Below the pieces are notes generated by a model. The model saw nothing but the letters and a program-made list of their open reading frames with translations, was not told the origin of the DNA and did no database searches. 64,000 bases of DNA from Spisula solida (taxonomy: Eukaryota; Mollusca; Bivalvia; Venerida; Mactridae): the NCBI GenBank assembly GCA_947247005.1, contig OX365955.1, forward strand, positions 40,527,822-40,591,821, given 5' to 3'. The position numbers and the translations under genes are program-made. Below are positions 1-12,300 of the stretch, one piece after another (position 1 is the first letter of the stretch; every line of letters begins with the position of its first letter).

Positions 1-734
1 TAGTACAAAGTAGTTCTTTCCCCAAGCGACAGACAAGATGTGAAAGACATGACCGCAGTCGCTTTGCAGTGATTTTTGGCTATTTTTGGGGCCGAATACA
101 GGCCCCTTCCCCTAGCAAAATAATCTCCATTTTCCCCAAAAAATCATAATTTTTCCCAAAAAGTATGCATGATTTCCACCTTTTGTGCTTGCTGGTTTTA
201 AAGCAACAACAATATAGCTGTTTTAAAGTCAAAACAATGGATTTTCAAACTTCCAAACGTCGTTGTAACATATATGACTAGAGTATTATCAGTATAAAAT
301 AGCAATTTATGAACAATTTTAACCAAAACAATCTTTTTTAATAATTCCGAAATTGCGCTAAATTTCCCAATTTTAAAGGCACAGGCTGTTTGATTTTGTT
401 CAAGAAAAATCACTGGCTCTCAAGGAATAACGTGCTGAACCCAGAACCTGGATCGCTCAGCTGACAAGCAGGGCACTAACCAGGCGAAAACCAGAACCTA
501 CTAGTTAATGCTAAAAGTCAGCCATGGCTATGATATTAAAATCCCAAACTCACAGTGTATAAACGAGTCAACTTCTGGCTATCACAAACTAGTTGTAAAG
601 TCTCACAATAAGTCATACAGTGACTGGAAATCACTGAAGTTTTTGCTCGCAACAAGTCATACAAGTTGAATTGCATAGTCTCCTAATAAGTCATACAATT
701 ACAGTGATTAGGTTAATGCGCTGTGAAACCGGCA

Positions 735-1020
735 AGAGAAACAAGACTGCGTTCAATAAACGCTTATGCCCCCTGTGGAAGCCTTGTCCATAAGTCTAAG
801 TCCAAAATTAGGTCAAGGTGAAGGTCAAAATGGGGTTAGGTGATACTGGCGTGTGGAGAGTGTTCATATACAACATCCATGCAAGTTTGGAAGCTTTGTA
901 GCAAGCCATAATGATGCTAGAAGAAACGGTCAATTTGGGTTAACCAGGACGGACGGACGAACGGATGGACGGACAGGTGAATCACTATATGCCTCCCGAT
1001 CTATCGATACGGGGGCATAA
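735..1020. mobile_element. Interspersed repeat with TTATGCCCCC terminal inverted repeat, copy 1
   Basis: The block from AACAAGACTGCGTTCAATAA to GGGGGCATAA is nearly identical to 2229-2520. TTATGCCCCC near the start is mirrored by GGGGGCATAA at the end. Non-coding, non-autonomous. Confidence 0.6.
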
Positions 1021-1306
1021 AAATACCAAAAACTATCTTAATTATAACCAATTGTATAACATAAGTGTGTCTATATATCAAGTAAATATTTTTTATGATA
1101 CAATCCAGATAAATCATTCAAGCATTGAACAACAATATTCAGGTATCCAAAACATTGAGTATTAATTCACATTGAAAGAAGAAAGAGAGACATATTTGGA
1201 AAATACTTGGTTCTCAGTTCTTTCCCCTGGTTAAAAATAGCAGTAGATTAAGAGTTGTTCCCCTTGTTAAATATACATGGCTTACTAGTTATTTCTGTTG
1301 TATTAC

Positions 1307-1721
1307 CAGGGCTTTTTTTCGCTGAATTGTGAAGAGGCCCAAGCCCTTTTGTTTTGTGAAAATTTAGCGCGAATATTCTCAAAATTGTGAAAAAGTAGGC
1401 GCGGAAACTTTTCAAATTGTAAAAAACTTAACGCGATAAATCATCAAATTATGATACAAAATTTTTCAGATGTTACTTCATTTTTGTCAACTTTTCCCAA
1501 ACATGCATGTATCTATGATATAATACTTTATATCAAGTCCTGTACAGGAATATATGACTGTTATCTGTGATTTGTTTGTTTGGTGCTTTGTGAAGTTGAT
1601 TTTACAAAAAACATGACGCAAATTGTGAATTAAGGGGCCTTTAAGGTTTGTGAAAGGTGCCTATAGCAAATTGTGAAGGGGCCTAATATAGGCCCCTTGT
1701 ATATAGTGAAAAAAAGCCCTG
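1307..1721. mobile_element. hAT-like MITE, TIR CAGGGCTTTTTTTC
   Basis: CAGGGCTTTTTTTC at the left is mirrored by GAAAAAAAGCCCTG at the right. Both sides are flanked by ATTAC (1302-1306 and 1722-1726), a 5-bp target duplication. No ORF. Confidence 0.65.
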
Positions 1722-1980
1722 ATTACCGAGTCCCCTCATTAATCTGTTCTTGTTATGTACAGGCTTCCTACAGATAAATGCTAGTAGAAAAGTGCAATTA
1801 TATAAACAATCAACTAAAACACAGATACAGACATGTCTCGAAATTATGACACAGGATATACGGACATATCTATATACTGACATCATTTTAATAGGGACAG
1901 ATGTTTTCCAATAAGGTATACTGACATATTCATTGCAACAACATGTTGCTTGGAAACAAAGAACATCATTGTGTTGAGAC

Positions 1981-2198
1981 CAGGCCCCGATCTCCTGAAG
2001 CATCTCAATCTGTCTTTGAGATAATTTCCACGGGAGGCCAGACTCAACAGTTGGCACCACAAAACAGATACATTGTTCTGAATTTATTACAGTAACATTT
2101 TTGAGAACAATGATTTCAAATTTATACCCTTTGACTTGAGCGAAATCTCCATTTGAGTGGAGATTTTTACTTGTGATGCTTCGGGAGATCGGGGCCTG
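1981..2198. mobile_element. MITE, TIR CAGGCCCCGATCTCC
   Basis: CAGGCCCCGATCTCCTGAAG is mirrored by CTTCGGGAGATCGGGGCCTG. A diverged copy lies at about 30006-30247 (GGCCCCTATCC ... GATAGGGGC) and shares the internal CCATGGGAGGC-like and TTATTACAGTAA segments. Confidence 0.6.
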
Positions 2199-2228
2199 AC
2201 TTTAGTGGTAAACAAAGTCACAAAGTAA

Positions 2229-2520
2229 CAAGACTGCGTTCAATAAACGCTTATGCCCCCTGTGGAAGTCTTGTCCATAAATAAGTCTAAGTCCAAAATT
2301 AGGTCAAGGTGAAGGTCAAAATGGGGTTAGGTGATACTGGCGTGTGGAGAGTGTTCATACACAACATCCATGCAAGTATGAAAGCTTTGTAGCAAGCCAT
2401 ATTAATGCTAGAAGAAACGGTCAATTTGGGTTAACCAGGACGGACGGACGAACAGAGGGACGGACGAACGGACAGGTGAATCACTATATGCCTCCCGATC
2501 TATCGATACGGGGGCATAAT
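2229..2520. mobile_element. Interspersed repeat with TTATGCCCCC terminal inverted repeat, copy 2
   Basis: Second copy of the 735-1020 repeat, same orientation, differing by a few substitutions and a small insertion in the GGACGGACGAACG simple repeat. It ends 22 bp from the donor of CECR2 exon 10. Confidence 0.6.
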
Positions 2521-2541
2521 AAAAACAAACTCAAGACTTAC

Positions 2542-3333
2542 CCTCGCCTGTATAATTTCTGGCAACACGGGTAAGAAGTTCTCTCTGATCTCCTTGGATA
2601 AAGCTTTCTCACATCTGACCGTACTCTCCTTGAACCATTCAGCTAGGTTCACCCAGTCATCCAGTGTTGCACATACAAGATGCCATCGTGTAACTGACTT
2701 TGACGGTATCGGAGCCACTGCTGGTTTATCAAGAGTGAACTTATTCACATCGTCAGTCTTATTATCTTCGCTTTCTTTCTTAATTTCAACAGGTTCTGCT
2801 TTCATTCTCTTTCTCAACTCTCTTGTGTTGCCTTGACTACCTTCATCATCAACCTCCATTGGTTCACTTTCCGGTATTGTCTGATTTGAATCATCGGTAA
2901 CGTCTTTAATATCATTACTTTCTGTCTTAACTTTAACATCACCACTTTTAGTATCAGCGTCAATGTTAGCTTCTGTCTTTTCAGAGTCATTTCCAGAACC
3001 TTTACCAGTATAACCTACATTATCCGGAGTTACTTCCCTTTCTTCTACATCATCTTCAGCCATTGTTTCATCAGTATCGGTTTTATCAATGTCTTCTGTC
3101 TTCTCAATATCACTGTTTCCATTTTCTTTAGATTGTCCTTGATTGTTTTTAACTTTGTCAGTTGAAGCTACATCATTTTGTTCAGTATTTTTAACCAGTG
3201 GAGCATCATGTCCCGTAGTTTCTTGGTTCAAGTCTTCAGCCACGTTTACATGGTTTATAGTGTTAGAATTATTACAGTTTTCTACAGCTTCCTGTTCGAC
3301 CACGTCCTTCTCTTCAATGGAATCAGTCTTATC
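2542..3333 (-). CDS. CECR2: CECR2 exon 10 (acidic linker plus conserved WHLVC block)
   Basis: A 264-codon exon. Most is Asp/Glu/Asn/Thr-rich linker with [10 protein letters not shown] and [10 protein letters not shown] motifs. The last ~50 codons carry [20 protein letters not shown] and [17 protein letters not shown], aligning with the WWLLCQTEEEW...LSEDFLPEI block of vertebrate CECR2. Acceptor TTTTACAG, donor AGG|GTAAGT. The next exon is left of the window or hidden in 1-2541, where none was recognised. Confidence 0.92.
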
Positions 3334-6300
3334 CTGTAAAATATGGATTCAACAATGTTTATGTTTATTAGGATTTAAAGCTGTTTCTCAACCAATCTCA
3401 TTTAAATCAGACCCTTATTACGCTTCACTACTTTACGCTGATATAGGATCTGACGACACTCCATATGGGGTCATGTTGATGTTAACTTTACATCATCCAA
3501 TCAAATCGCTTCTTTCACAAATATGAAAGTGCAGTTAAACACTGCTGAGGCTATGTGACGTCATTGTGCGCCAAAAAGGTTATTTAGAAATGACTTACAG
3601 AGTGTAGTCAGATCTCTAGTGTAAAGGAATGAAGCAAATGTTAGGGGTCTGATTTTAATGAGATTATTTCTCAACAATCAGTCAGTTATTTAAGATTGTT
3701 GATTCACCTAACCAGTTTTCCTTGACTGTATCCTAACCAGTATAAACTTCTCCATATGTGAAGGAAAATCAACATTGTTATAACATTATCAACATTGTTG
3801 TCAAATTTTCGTAGAAGGGTATGCAGGGGTTCCATTTGACTCGGGGAGTAGGGCTTTTGACCCTTGAAATTTTTAAAATGCTACATTTTGACCCCCAAAT
3901 TTTAGTTTCAAGGGTCATTTTTTCTTAAAATTATGGGTATTTTGCATTTAAATGGTAAAATTTAGTCAAAAGTGTTGAAATGACCCTTCAGATTCAGTAG
4001 CTAGTGAAACCTCTGGGTATGTATGACCTGCAATGACTGCAAAACGAATGCTGATGGCCAGGTTACAAATTCAGGCTGTGGGAAGATTCAACTAACGCTA
4101 CCAGAACATGTAGACATGAAGATATATAATTGTTATCATTTTCACAAGTTATCTATTAGAGCAAACAGTTTAAATCAATTCATTATCAAAGCATTATCAG
4201 ATTTAAATTATTTCTGCTGTTTTAATTTGTTCGAGTTTGTTTTGGTTTTTGTATGAACCAAAGCAAAGGAAACTGTGTACAGCGATAGTGATTTGAGTTG
4301 TACACTCATCATGCTGATAGTATTAATATTACATTTTACCGGTTAGTGGACCCACTTAAGGAATGAGAGGTTGCGAGTTTGATCCTGTGCCACATCGTAG
4401 TAACATTGTTAAAATGGTCCCATGCTTGGCGCACTATGTTGAATGTAATTAGTGCACAGTAGGGCACCTTGTGAGTGTCATGATAATGAGATTGAGACGT
4501 CAGGTTTACTACCCTAAATTAGGCACAATATTGACAACTATCAACACAACACTTGTATGCAATCTTTCCTCCATTTAGAATCAGGCCTAGACACTAACTA
4601 TTTTGGCCACTGGTCCGACAGGGCAAAAGCGCCCAATTTGCAAATAGGACAGTTACTGGTCCTTGAGAATTTTCACTGGTCCTTCTGGATTTTCACCAGC
4701 GGACCAGTGTTAGTGTCGAGCCCTGAGAATCACTACTTTTGAAATGCCTGTGTATCCAACTGTATAGCCTCACTTTATAAAAATTTGGACGATTTTGACA
4801 ACCACATTATTCTAAGGAATGCATGTCCCTGACATGATGACAGGCATTTGGAAACTTTTAAAACAAGAACATCGGCTAATCCTCCACATAGTTATTAATG
4901 AATTAATAGAATGAATAAATAATTATATACCTTTGTCTCTGCTTCCACACTTTGGTCATTTTTCTTATTCTCATCTGTTGCTTCATCTCTGTTTACTGCT
5001 TTAACCCCATCTTTCACACTATCACTACCAGCATCATCTACAGTGAAGTTAGCACCACCTTTACTGTTTTCATCATCATTGTAATCATCTTCATCGTTAA
5101 CGTTACTAGGATCTCTCTTCAGATCTACGTTAGCAGTAGGTCGTCGTGAGGTTCTACGGCCAGCTACACTCATTCTCTGGCTTGTCTTTGACATTTCAGA
5201 TCTGACTGATCCAGCAGATTCATGGCCGCTGTCTACATCAAAGTCATTGTCTTCCTCTGTCTCACTGATATCATAAACATTAACACATAAATTTTGATGT
5301 TTGTATTATAGTGCGCCTAGGATAATGTGATATTAACAAACATGAATCGGTTTGGTCAACTGTTGCAAAATTGGTTTTACAAATTACAAGGTCAGTATTG
5401 TACTCAAAACACCACTGATAAATCGAGCACATCTGATTAATCCACCTTTGTGGACTATACCAAATGTTCCCGTCTTTCTCATTATCCTGTAATATTATCG
5501 TGTCAATAAACACAGAGCGAAAGGTAAGATAACGTGTGTAAAAGAAATATTAAGCCATTCATTCAAATTAAAACATATATATTTAACAGGGTGTATATCG
5601 AAAATATAAAGTCTGTTGTTCAAATATTGCTACAATTTATGCTGAAAAACCTAAATTAAGCAATAATCTGCATCAAGTTACCAACCTGTCATAAGCAGAA
5701 GGTGTTGGTGGTGGTTCTGGCTTGCTTCTAGTACTCAAACTTCTTCTAGTACTACGTTCAGGTTGTGAGGCTCTAGATTCCTCCATCTTCTTGGTGGTTT
5801 TAGACTTTCTGGTGCTTGATCTTGTAGGCTGTATACAGTAAAGCAATACATTGACATACAAAATAAGACTGCATAAAACTCTGCTGAAACACTAAGGCAG
5901 TCCTTAAAAAATTGTTTGTTTGTGGTAAAGCGACCCAAGATTTTAAGGGTGGGTAGGTAGTTTGATTTTCTTTTTTTGTATAGAAATAATTTTTCGGCAA
6001 CCTGTAAAAACAACTGGGTCGATATAGTTATATACGGAAATGGGCTGAAAAAAATTGAGTAAGGGGCCATTTCGATGGGTAGGTAGCATTACCGCAAACA
6101 AACGTTTTTTTTAGGACGGCCTAATAAAAAAGATTCCAGACCAAAGCTAACAAGCTACCGAAGGAACATGCAACAAAAAATTGTGATGAAGCCTGGTGAC
6201 CTGGTCACATGCCTAACTCACAAATCCTATAACCAGGTTCGTTTCCACTCGAAAATTTGAGGCCTGTGAGAAGTGTATACTCTTGTAGGCTGATTCACCT

Positions 6301-9300
6301 GCTTTTAAACAAGAGCTGTCGATAAGACAGTGCTGGACAACTTCAATTATCATATGATATCATGATTATTTCAGTCCAACATATACACAGGTAATAGAAT
6401 AACTGTCCTTATTTTTTGAATAGCTGGGCCAAAGAGTAAAATTATGTTAAATCTATTAGACAAAATTTGAATCACCTTTGGTGGTGTTTCTTTTTTAGCA
6501 GGTGTTTTTTTGTTAGTTTTTTTTCCTGTAGATTTTGCAGGTGTTTTCTTGGCTTTACCACGACATTTAGCGGGAGTTTTCTCAACAATTTCTTCCTCTT
6601 CCTCCTCCTCTTCTTCCTCTGATGAAGAGTCAACCAATTCTTCCTCCTCCGATGAAGAGCTGCTACTCTCAGATGACTCACTAAAGTAACAACAAGTTCA
6701 ATATATTTAGACTGAATAAAACAATCAAAGCATGTTATCTTCAAAGCTCTAAGAGGATTCTGATTGACCAGAATTGTTTTCAATGACATCCTGTAGACAA
6801 AGAAATGTTTCCAATTAAATAAGGTCACTGAAATTGCATAAAGTGCCTTACATTTAAACCTACCCACAGGTTTTGCTATTTATATCACATCAAAATACTA
6901 TGACTCAAGTTGTTTGTAGTTTACATGTTGTATACTACTATTTAGTGAGTCAAGGACAACAGAGTTGCTTCCCTTATCACAAATATGTCAAGTCCTAGAC
7001 ATAATAGACTGAATGGAACAGAAGTACCAATTGCCACAAAATAACGCTGATAAAAGGGGCACAACTCTGTCAGTTTAAATGCTATCTGGTTAAAAACAAA
7101 CTTTACCTAGATATCATGGTTATAAGGGTTGTGCATTCATCATCATGCAGTTACCCCCTAATCACATAATTAATGGAGTCGAAACAAACCAAAATGCAAC
7201 TTTTAACTGTTTTATCAAAACACTTACAGAAACCTTAAAGAGACATTGAAATTTAAATTATTTTTAATTCTTAATTCTTTTACAACTACAAAGCTGCAAT
7301 ATTAATTATGTTTTAGTTAATAAACTCCTGCAAACCATATCAGTTTCCAAATTTTAGTGGTTAAAGAATTATAAAGAATTTAATTTTAGCGTATTTTTAA
7401 GATTGGCGAAAGTGCTTTGATAAAACAGTACCCTGAGCCTTAAAAAACTTTGTTTCACACTGTTCAATTTGTTTCTATCATGTGCAATAAGGGAAGTAAC
7501 TCAATTCCATTTTGATCAAATTGCTTGCATGTTAAATATCGGGGATGTCTTGGAAACTAACTCTTCATACCTTTCTTCTACAACAATTTTCTTATTTCTC
7601 AATCGTCCACTACGTCTGGTGTTGGTTCCTTCAGCTTTCTGGTTTTTTGCTGCTTGTTCAATTTGTTTCTTTTTATCGTTCTTTTTTAACGCTTTCAGTT
7701 TTTTCTTTTCTTCCTTTTTTTGTCTCTTTTCTTCTTCTTTCTTCTTCTTTGCTGCAATTCTTTTTTCCCTTTCTAAGGCTCTACAAAGAAGTTATAAACA
7801 TATATATCAGGTCTGATTAATTAAGTTGGAATTCCTTTAACACTCTAAAGCAGTTGGCTCTAAACATGGTGACCTTATATAATAACCAGGCAGTATTCCT
7901 AGAAATAACCCATGGCAACAACTTCCTAATCCCACAAGCAACTTACAATTTCTCCACAACTAAACTTTTAAAAGTAGATGACCATAGCCACTGGTATGGG
8001 AGAATAGAACCCCTCCAACCCACGTAACCAATATATAATAATACTCCAGGGTAGTGTTTTAACAAAGCACTTACGGAAATCGTAAACTTACGATCAAATT
8101 TAAATTCTTTATAACATGTTTACAATTATAAAGTATGGTAAATGAAGCTGCAGTACTAATAATGATTCAGTTATTGAACTCATACAAGACAAATTTTCTC
8201 ACCAATTTGCAGTTGTCAAATAATTATAAAGATTTTAAATTTGAGCGTAACTTTAAGATTTTCGTAAGTGCTTCGATAAAACAGTACCCAGGTCACGGTA
8301 CAGCAAACTAACAACAGTAACTGTGGGCACTCTACTTGATTTTCATTAAGAATTTAACTTGTTAAACCCAAGGAATCAAATGAAGTCCACCAACTGCACT
8401 CATTGTCAGTACTCCTACTTGACTTTTATTACACATAGTAAGTCATACCTTTTCTCTTCTTTGGTCAATGTATTTCTTGGTTCTGCATCCTCCATATACA
8501 ACCGGCTACCATAAAAATACCAGTAGAGGGCGCCATCTTTATCTTTACCCAACGGTTCCACTCTCATACTGTCTCCATCAAAACCCTGTCAAACAAAGTT
8601 ACAGTTTTGTTAAGCAGAGGTCCCACTAAGGAATTCCACATCAGCGATGTTCTTTTGATATCTTCCGATACCACCGGATTAATCACAACTCCTTCTGATA
8701 TCACAAACTGTCTCATGACTTCCCGGAAGCTTTCCCTTGACCACGAGAAACCGGTTTCCGATGTCCTGATAGCTCATTTATTTAAATCAGGAGTACATCG
8801 CCGAGGCAAAAAATGCTCAGAGGGACCTAGGCTTTAATAACATGTATTTGGTGCAACAATAAGTGTTGGAAGAAGACACATTATATATATATGGCCCCAT
8901 GACCTTGACATTCAAACTGGTGACCTTCATTTACACAGTTTATCTACAAGTTATCTCCCATCAACTAAATGATCATAAGTGTGTTTATTTATTATTCAGG
9001 TTTAACTCACTTGTCCTTCCACAAGGAACCAGCAACTTCAGAACATGAGAAGGAAATTTCTAATTGGTTGTCATTGGAAATTTTTTTAGTCCCCTATCGA
9101 TTTTTGACAGGAGGGGACTATAGGTTTGCCCTCCGTAAAAAATCTGGATCCTGACATAACTCAAAACAATTTCCAAGCTTGGTTTATGAAACTTAGTATG
9201 TGGATAGGGGGCAATAAGGGGATTATGCATGTCTAAAAATATTTTGATTCCGACCAACATTGTGGTTGCTATGGCAACAGAAACATTGAAAATGGCTTAA

Positions 9301-12300
9301 AATGGGTAGGGGACTTCTGTATTGCTTGCAATTCTTAATTACTTGTTATTTATGGTATGACATGCTGCAACTGGAAATTGAACCAGGACTGCTGCCTGCT
9401 GGGTTACAAATTCAGGGCACAAACGACAGCTTCACTACGACCTTGACCTCCATGGGTGGTATGTGTTCTTTAGTTACTGATCGAAAACCATTTAGTATAC
9501 CAACAGATGGGACTGGTATATCATGCCTTCTTGAAATGGCGGGATAAGTATTTTCATAGACTTTCAGGTAAATTACATTTTAAATTTTGTCTTGAAAAAC
9601 TGAAGCACATAAAATAACATTATGAATTTAGAATCTCCAAGCTAGAATACCATGATGACATCACTGACATCTTCTGTATCTAGCCGATATTCACACACTG
9701 CATAGATAAACTCAACTTACCTTGATGACATCACTGACATCTTCTGTATCTAGCCGATATTCACACACTGCATAGATGAACTCAACTTACCTTGATTACA
9801 TCACTGACATCTTCTGTATCTAGCCGATATTCACACACTGCATAGATAAACTCAACTTTCTCACGTAAAGTCAGCTCTTGGAATTCTGACTTGTCTTTAA
9901 CAGGATTGTCAGTGGTGCCCCATTTGTACTTGACTATATCTTTTACGTACAAGTCATAATTTGCAACACTTAAATAATAAAACAAATTATGCTGACATAA
10001 AAATTATAACATCACAGACCAAAAAATAGCTTGTTTTAATGGCAAGTCAAACAGACCAGTCTAAAGTCCATTAATTTTTTTAAACACTTTTCAATATATA
10101 TTATATTATATACAGTGCTACAGATAAGGTTTTAGTCCATTGGGTATTTTACCCCAGAGTTTCAATTTTGATTGGGTTTTGACAAATTTTTATTGGGTAT
10201 TTAATAAAACTCAAAGGGTAATTGATCTTTTTTGTACTGTTTTTCACAGTAACATCCTTTTCTATTTGGGTATGTCAGATTGTCTTTGCTTTTTCTTACT
10301 CCCTCCTCTCAAAATCTATTGGGTTTTTAAGAAAATTAATTGGGTAATTACCCCAATACGCAGCTTATCTGTAGCTCTGTATATATGGCAATCAGTTAAC
10401 GAAACAAGTTTTCCTGGAAGTAATGATCAACCAGCACCGACTTGCTCCACTGCTAGAGAGCAGAATCTGACCATTGAAAACTTTGGAATGCGGAGGACAT
10501 GACTGTAGCCAATGTCACAGAAGAACATAACCTTCCAGATCCTTTATTCAAATCCAGATCACTCAGGGGACAAGTGACAGAGATTACAGGGTTATTTCTC
10601 ATTAATAGGATGACACTGCATGACATGACATACTTTGCCTAGTAATCAACCTGTACCTAATTAAGAACAACCATCTGAACAATCCAGGACGTCTTCTCTA
10701 CAGTGCACAACTCCACACCTGAACAGTCTGGGACGACTTCTCTACATTACACAACTCCACACCTGAACAATCCGGGACAACTTCTCTACAGTACACAACT
10801 ACACACCTGAACAATCTGGGACGACTTCTCTACAGTGCACAACTCCACACCTAAACAATCTGGGACAACTTCTCTACAGTGTACAACTCTAAACCTTAAC
10901 AATCCAAGACGACTTATCTACAGTGCACAACTCCACACCTAAACAATCTGGGACGACTTCTCTACAGTGTACAACTCTACACCTAAACAATCTGGGACGA
11001 CTTCTCTACAGTGCACAACTCTACACCTAAACAATCTGGGACGACTTCTCTACAGTGCACAACTCTACACCTAAACAATCTGGGACGACTTCTCTACAGT
11101 ACACAACTCTACACCTGAACAATCCAGGACGACTTTTCTACAGTGCACAACTCTACACCTGAACAGTCTGGAACAACTTCTCTACAGTGCACAACTCCAC
11201 ACCTGAACAATCTGGGACGACTTTTCTACAGTGCACAACTCCACACCTAAACAATCTGGGACGACTTCTCTACAGTGCACAACTCCACACTTAAACAATC
11301 TGGGACGACTTCTCTTCAGTACACAACTCCACACTTAAACAATCTGGGACGACTTCTCTACAGTGCACAACTCCACACTTAAACAATCTGGGACGACTTC
11401 TCTACAGTGCAAAACTCCACACCTAAACAATCTGGGACAACTTCTCTACAGTGCAAAACTCCACACCTAAACAATCTGGGACGACTTCTCTACAGTGCAC
11501 AACTCCACACTTAAACAATCTGGGACGACTTCTCTACAGTGCAAAACTCCACACCTAAACAATCCGGGACAACTTCTCTACAGTGTACAACTCTAAACCT
11601 TAACAATCCAAGACGACTTATCTACAGTGCACAACTCTACACCTAAACAATCTGGGACGACTTCTCTACAGTGCAAAACTCCACACCTAAACAATCTGGG
11701 ACGACTTCTCTACAGTGCACAACTCTACACCTAAACAATCTGGGACGACTTCTCTACAGTGCAAAACTCCACACCTAAACAATCTGGGACGACTTCTCTA
11801 CAGTGCACAACTCTACACCTAAACAATCTGGGACGACTTCTCTACAATGCACAACTCCACACCTAAACAATCTGGGACGACTTCTCTACAGTGCAAAACT
11901 CCACACCTAAACAATCTGGGACGACTTCTCTACAGTGCAAAACTCCACACCTAAACAATCTGGGACAACTTCTCTACAGTGTACAACTCTAAACCTTAAC
12001 AATCCAAGACGACTTATCTACAGTGCACAACTCTACACCTAAACAATCTGGGACGACTTCTCTACAGTGCAAAACTCCACACCTAAACAATCTGGGACGA
12101 CTTCTCTACAGTGCACAACTCCACACTTAAACAATCTGGGACGACTTCTCTACAGTGCAAAACTCCACACCTAAACAATCCGGGACAACTTCTCTACAAT
12201 GCACAACTCCACACCTAAACAATCTGGGACGACTTCTCTACAGTGCACAACTCCACACCTAAACAATCTGGGACGACTTCTCTACAGTACACAACTCTAC

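Larger units (their letters stand above)
1..2541. other. Left edge: CECR2 intron sequence filled with repeats
   Basis: No coding exon of CECR2 was recognised here, so the coiled-coil and bromodomain exons are presumed further left. The content is MITEs (described separately at 735-1020, 1307-1721, 1981-2198, 2229-2520) plus AT-rich single-copy sequence. Confidence 0.5.

Noticed and set aside
6472..6867. 131-codon minus-strand ORF rich in Arg/Lys
   Set aside because: Out-of-frame shadow of CECR2 exon 7 and its intron; the phase of neighbouring exons requires the Ser/Glu/TPAK frame.
10140..10502. 120-codon plus-strand ORF
   Set aside because: It lies in a TIR-bounded MITE (10113-10379) and reads a TTGGGTA-rich repeat; no similarity to a protein family.
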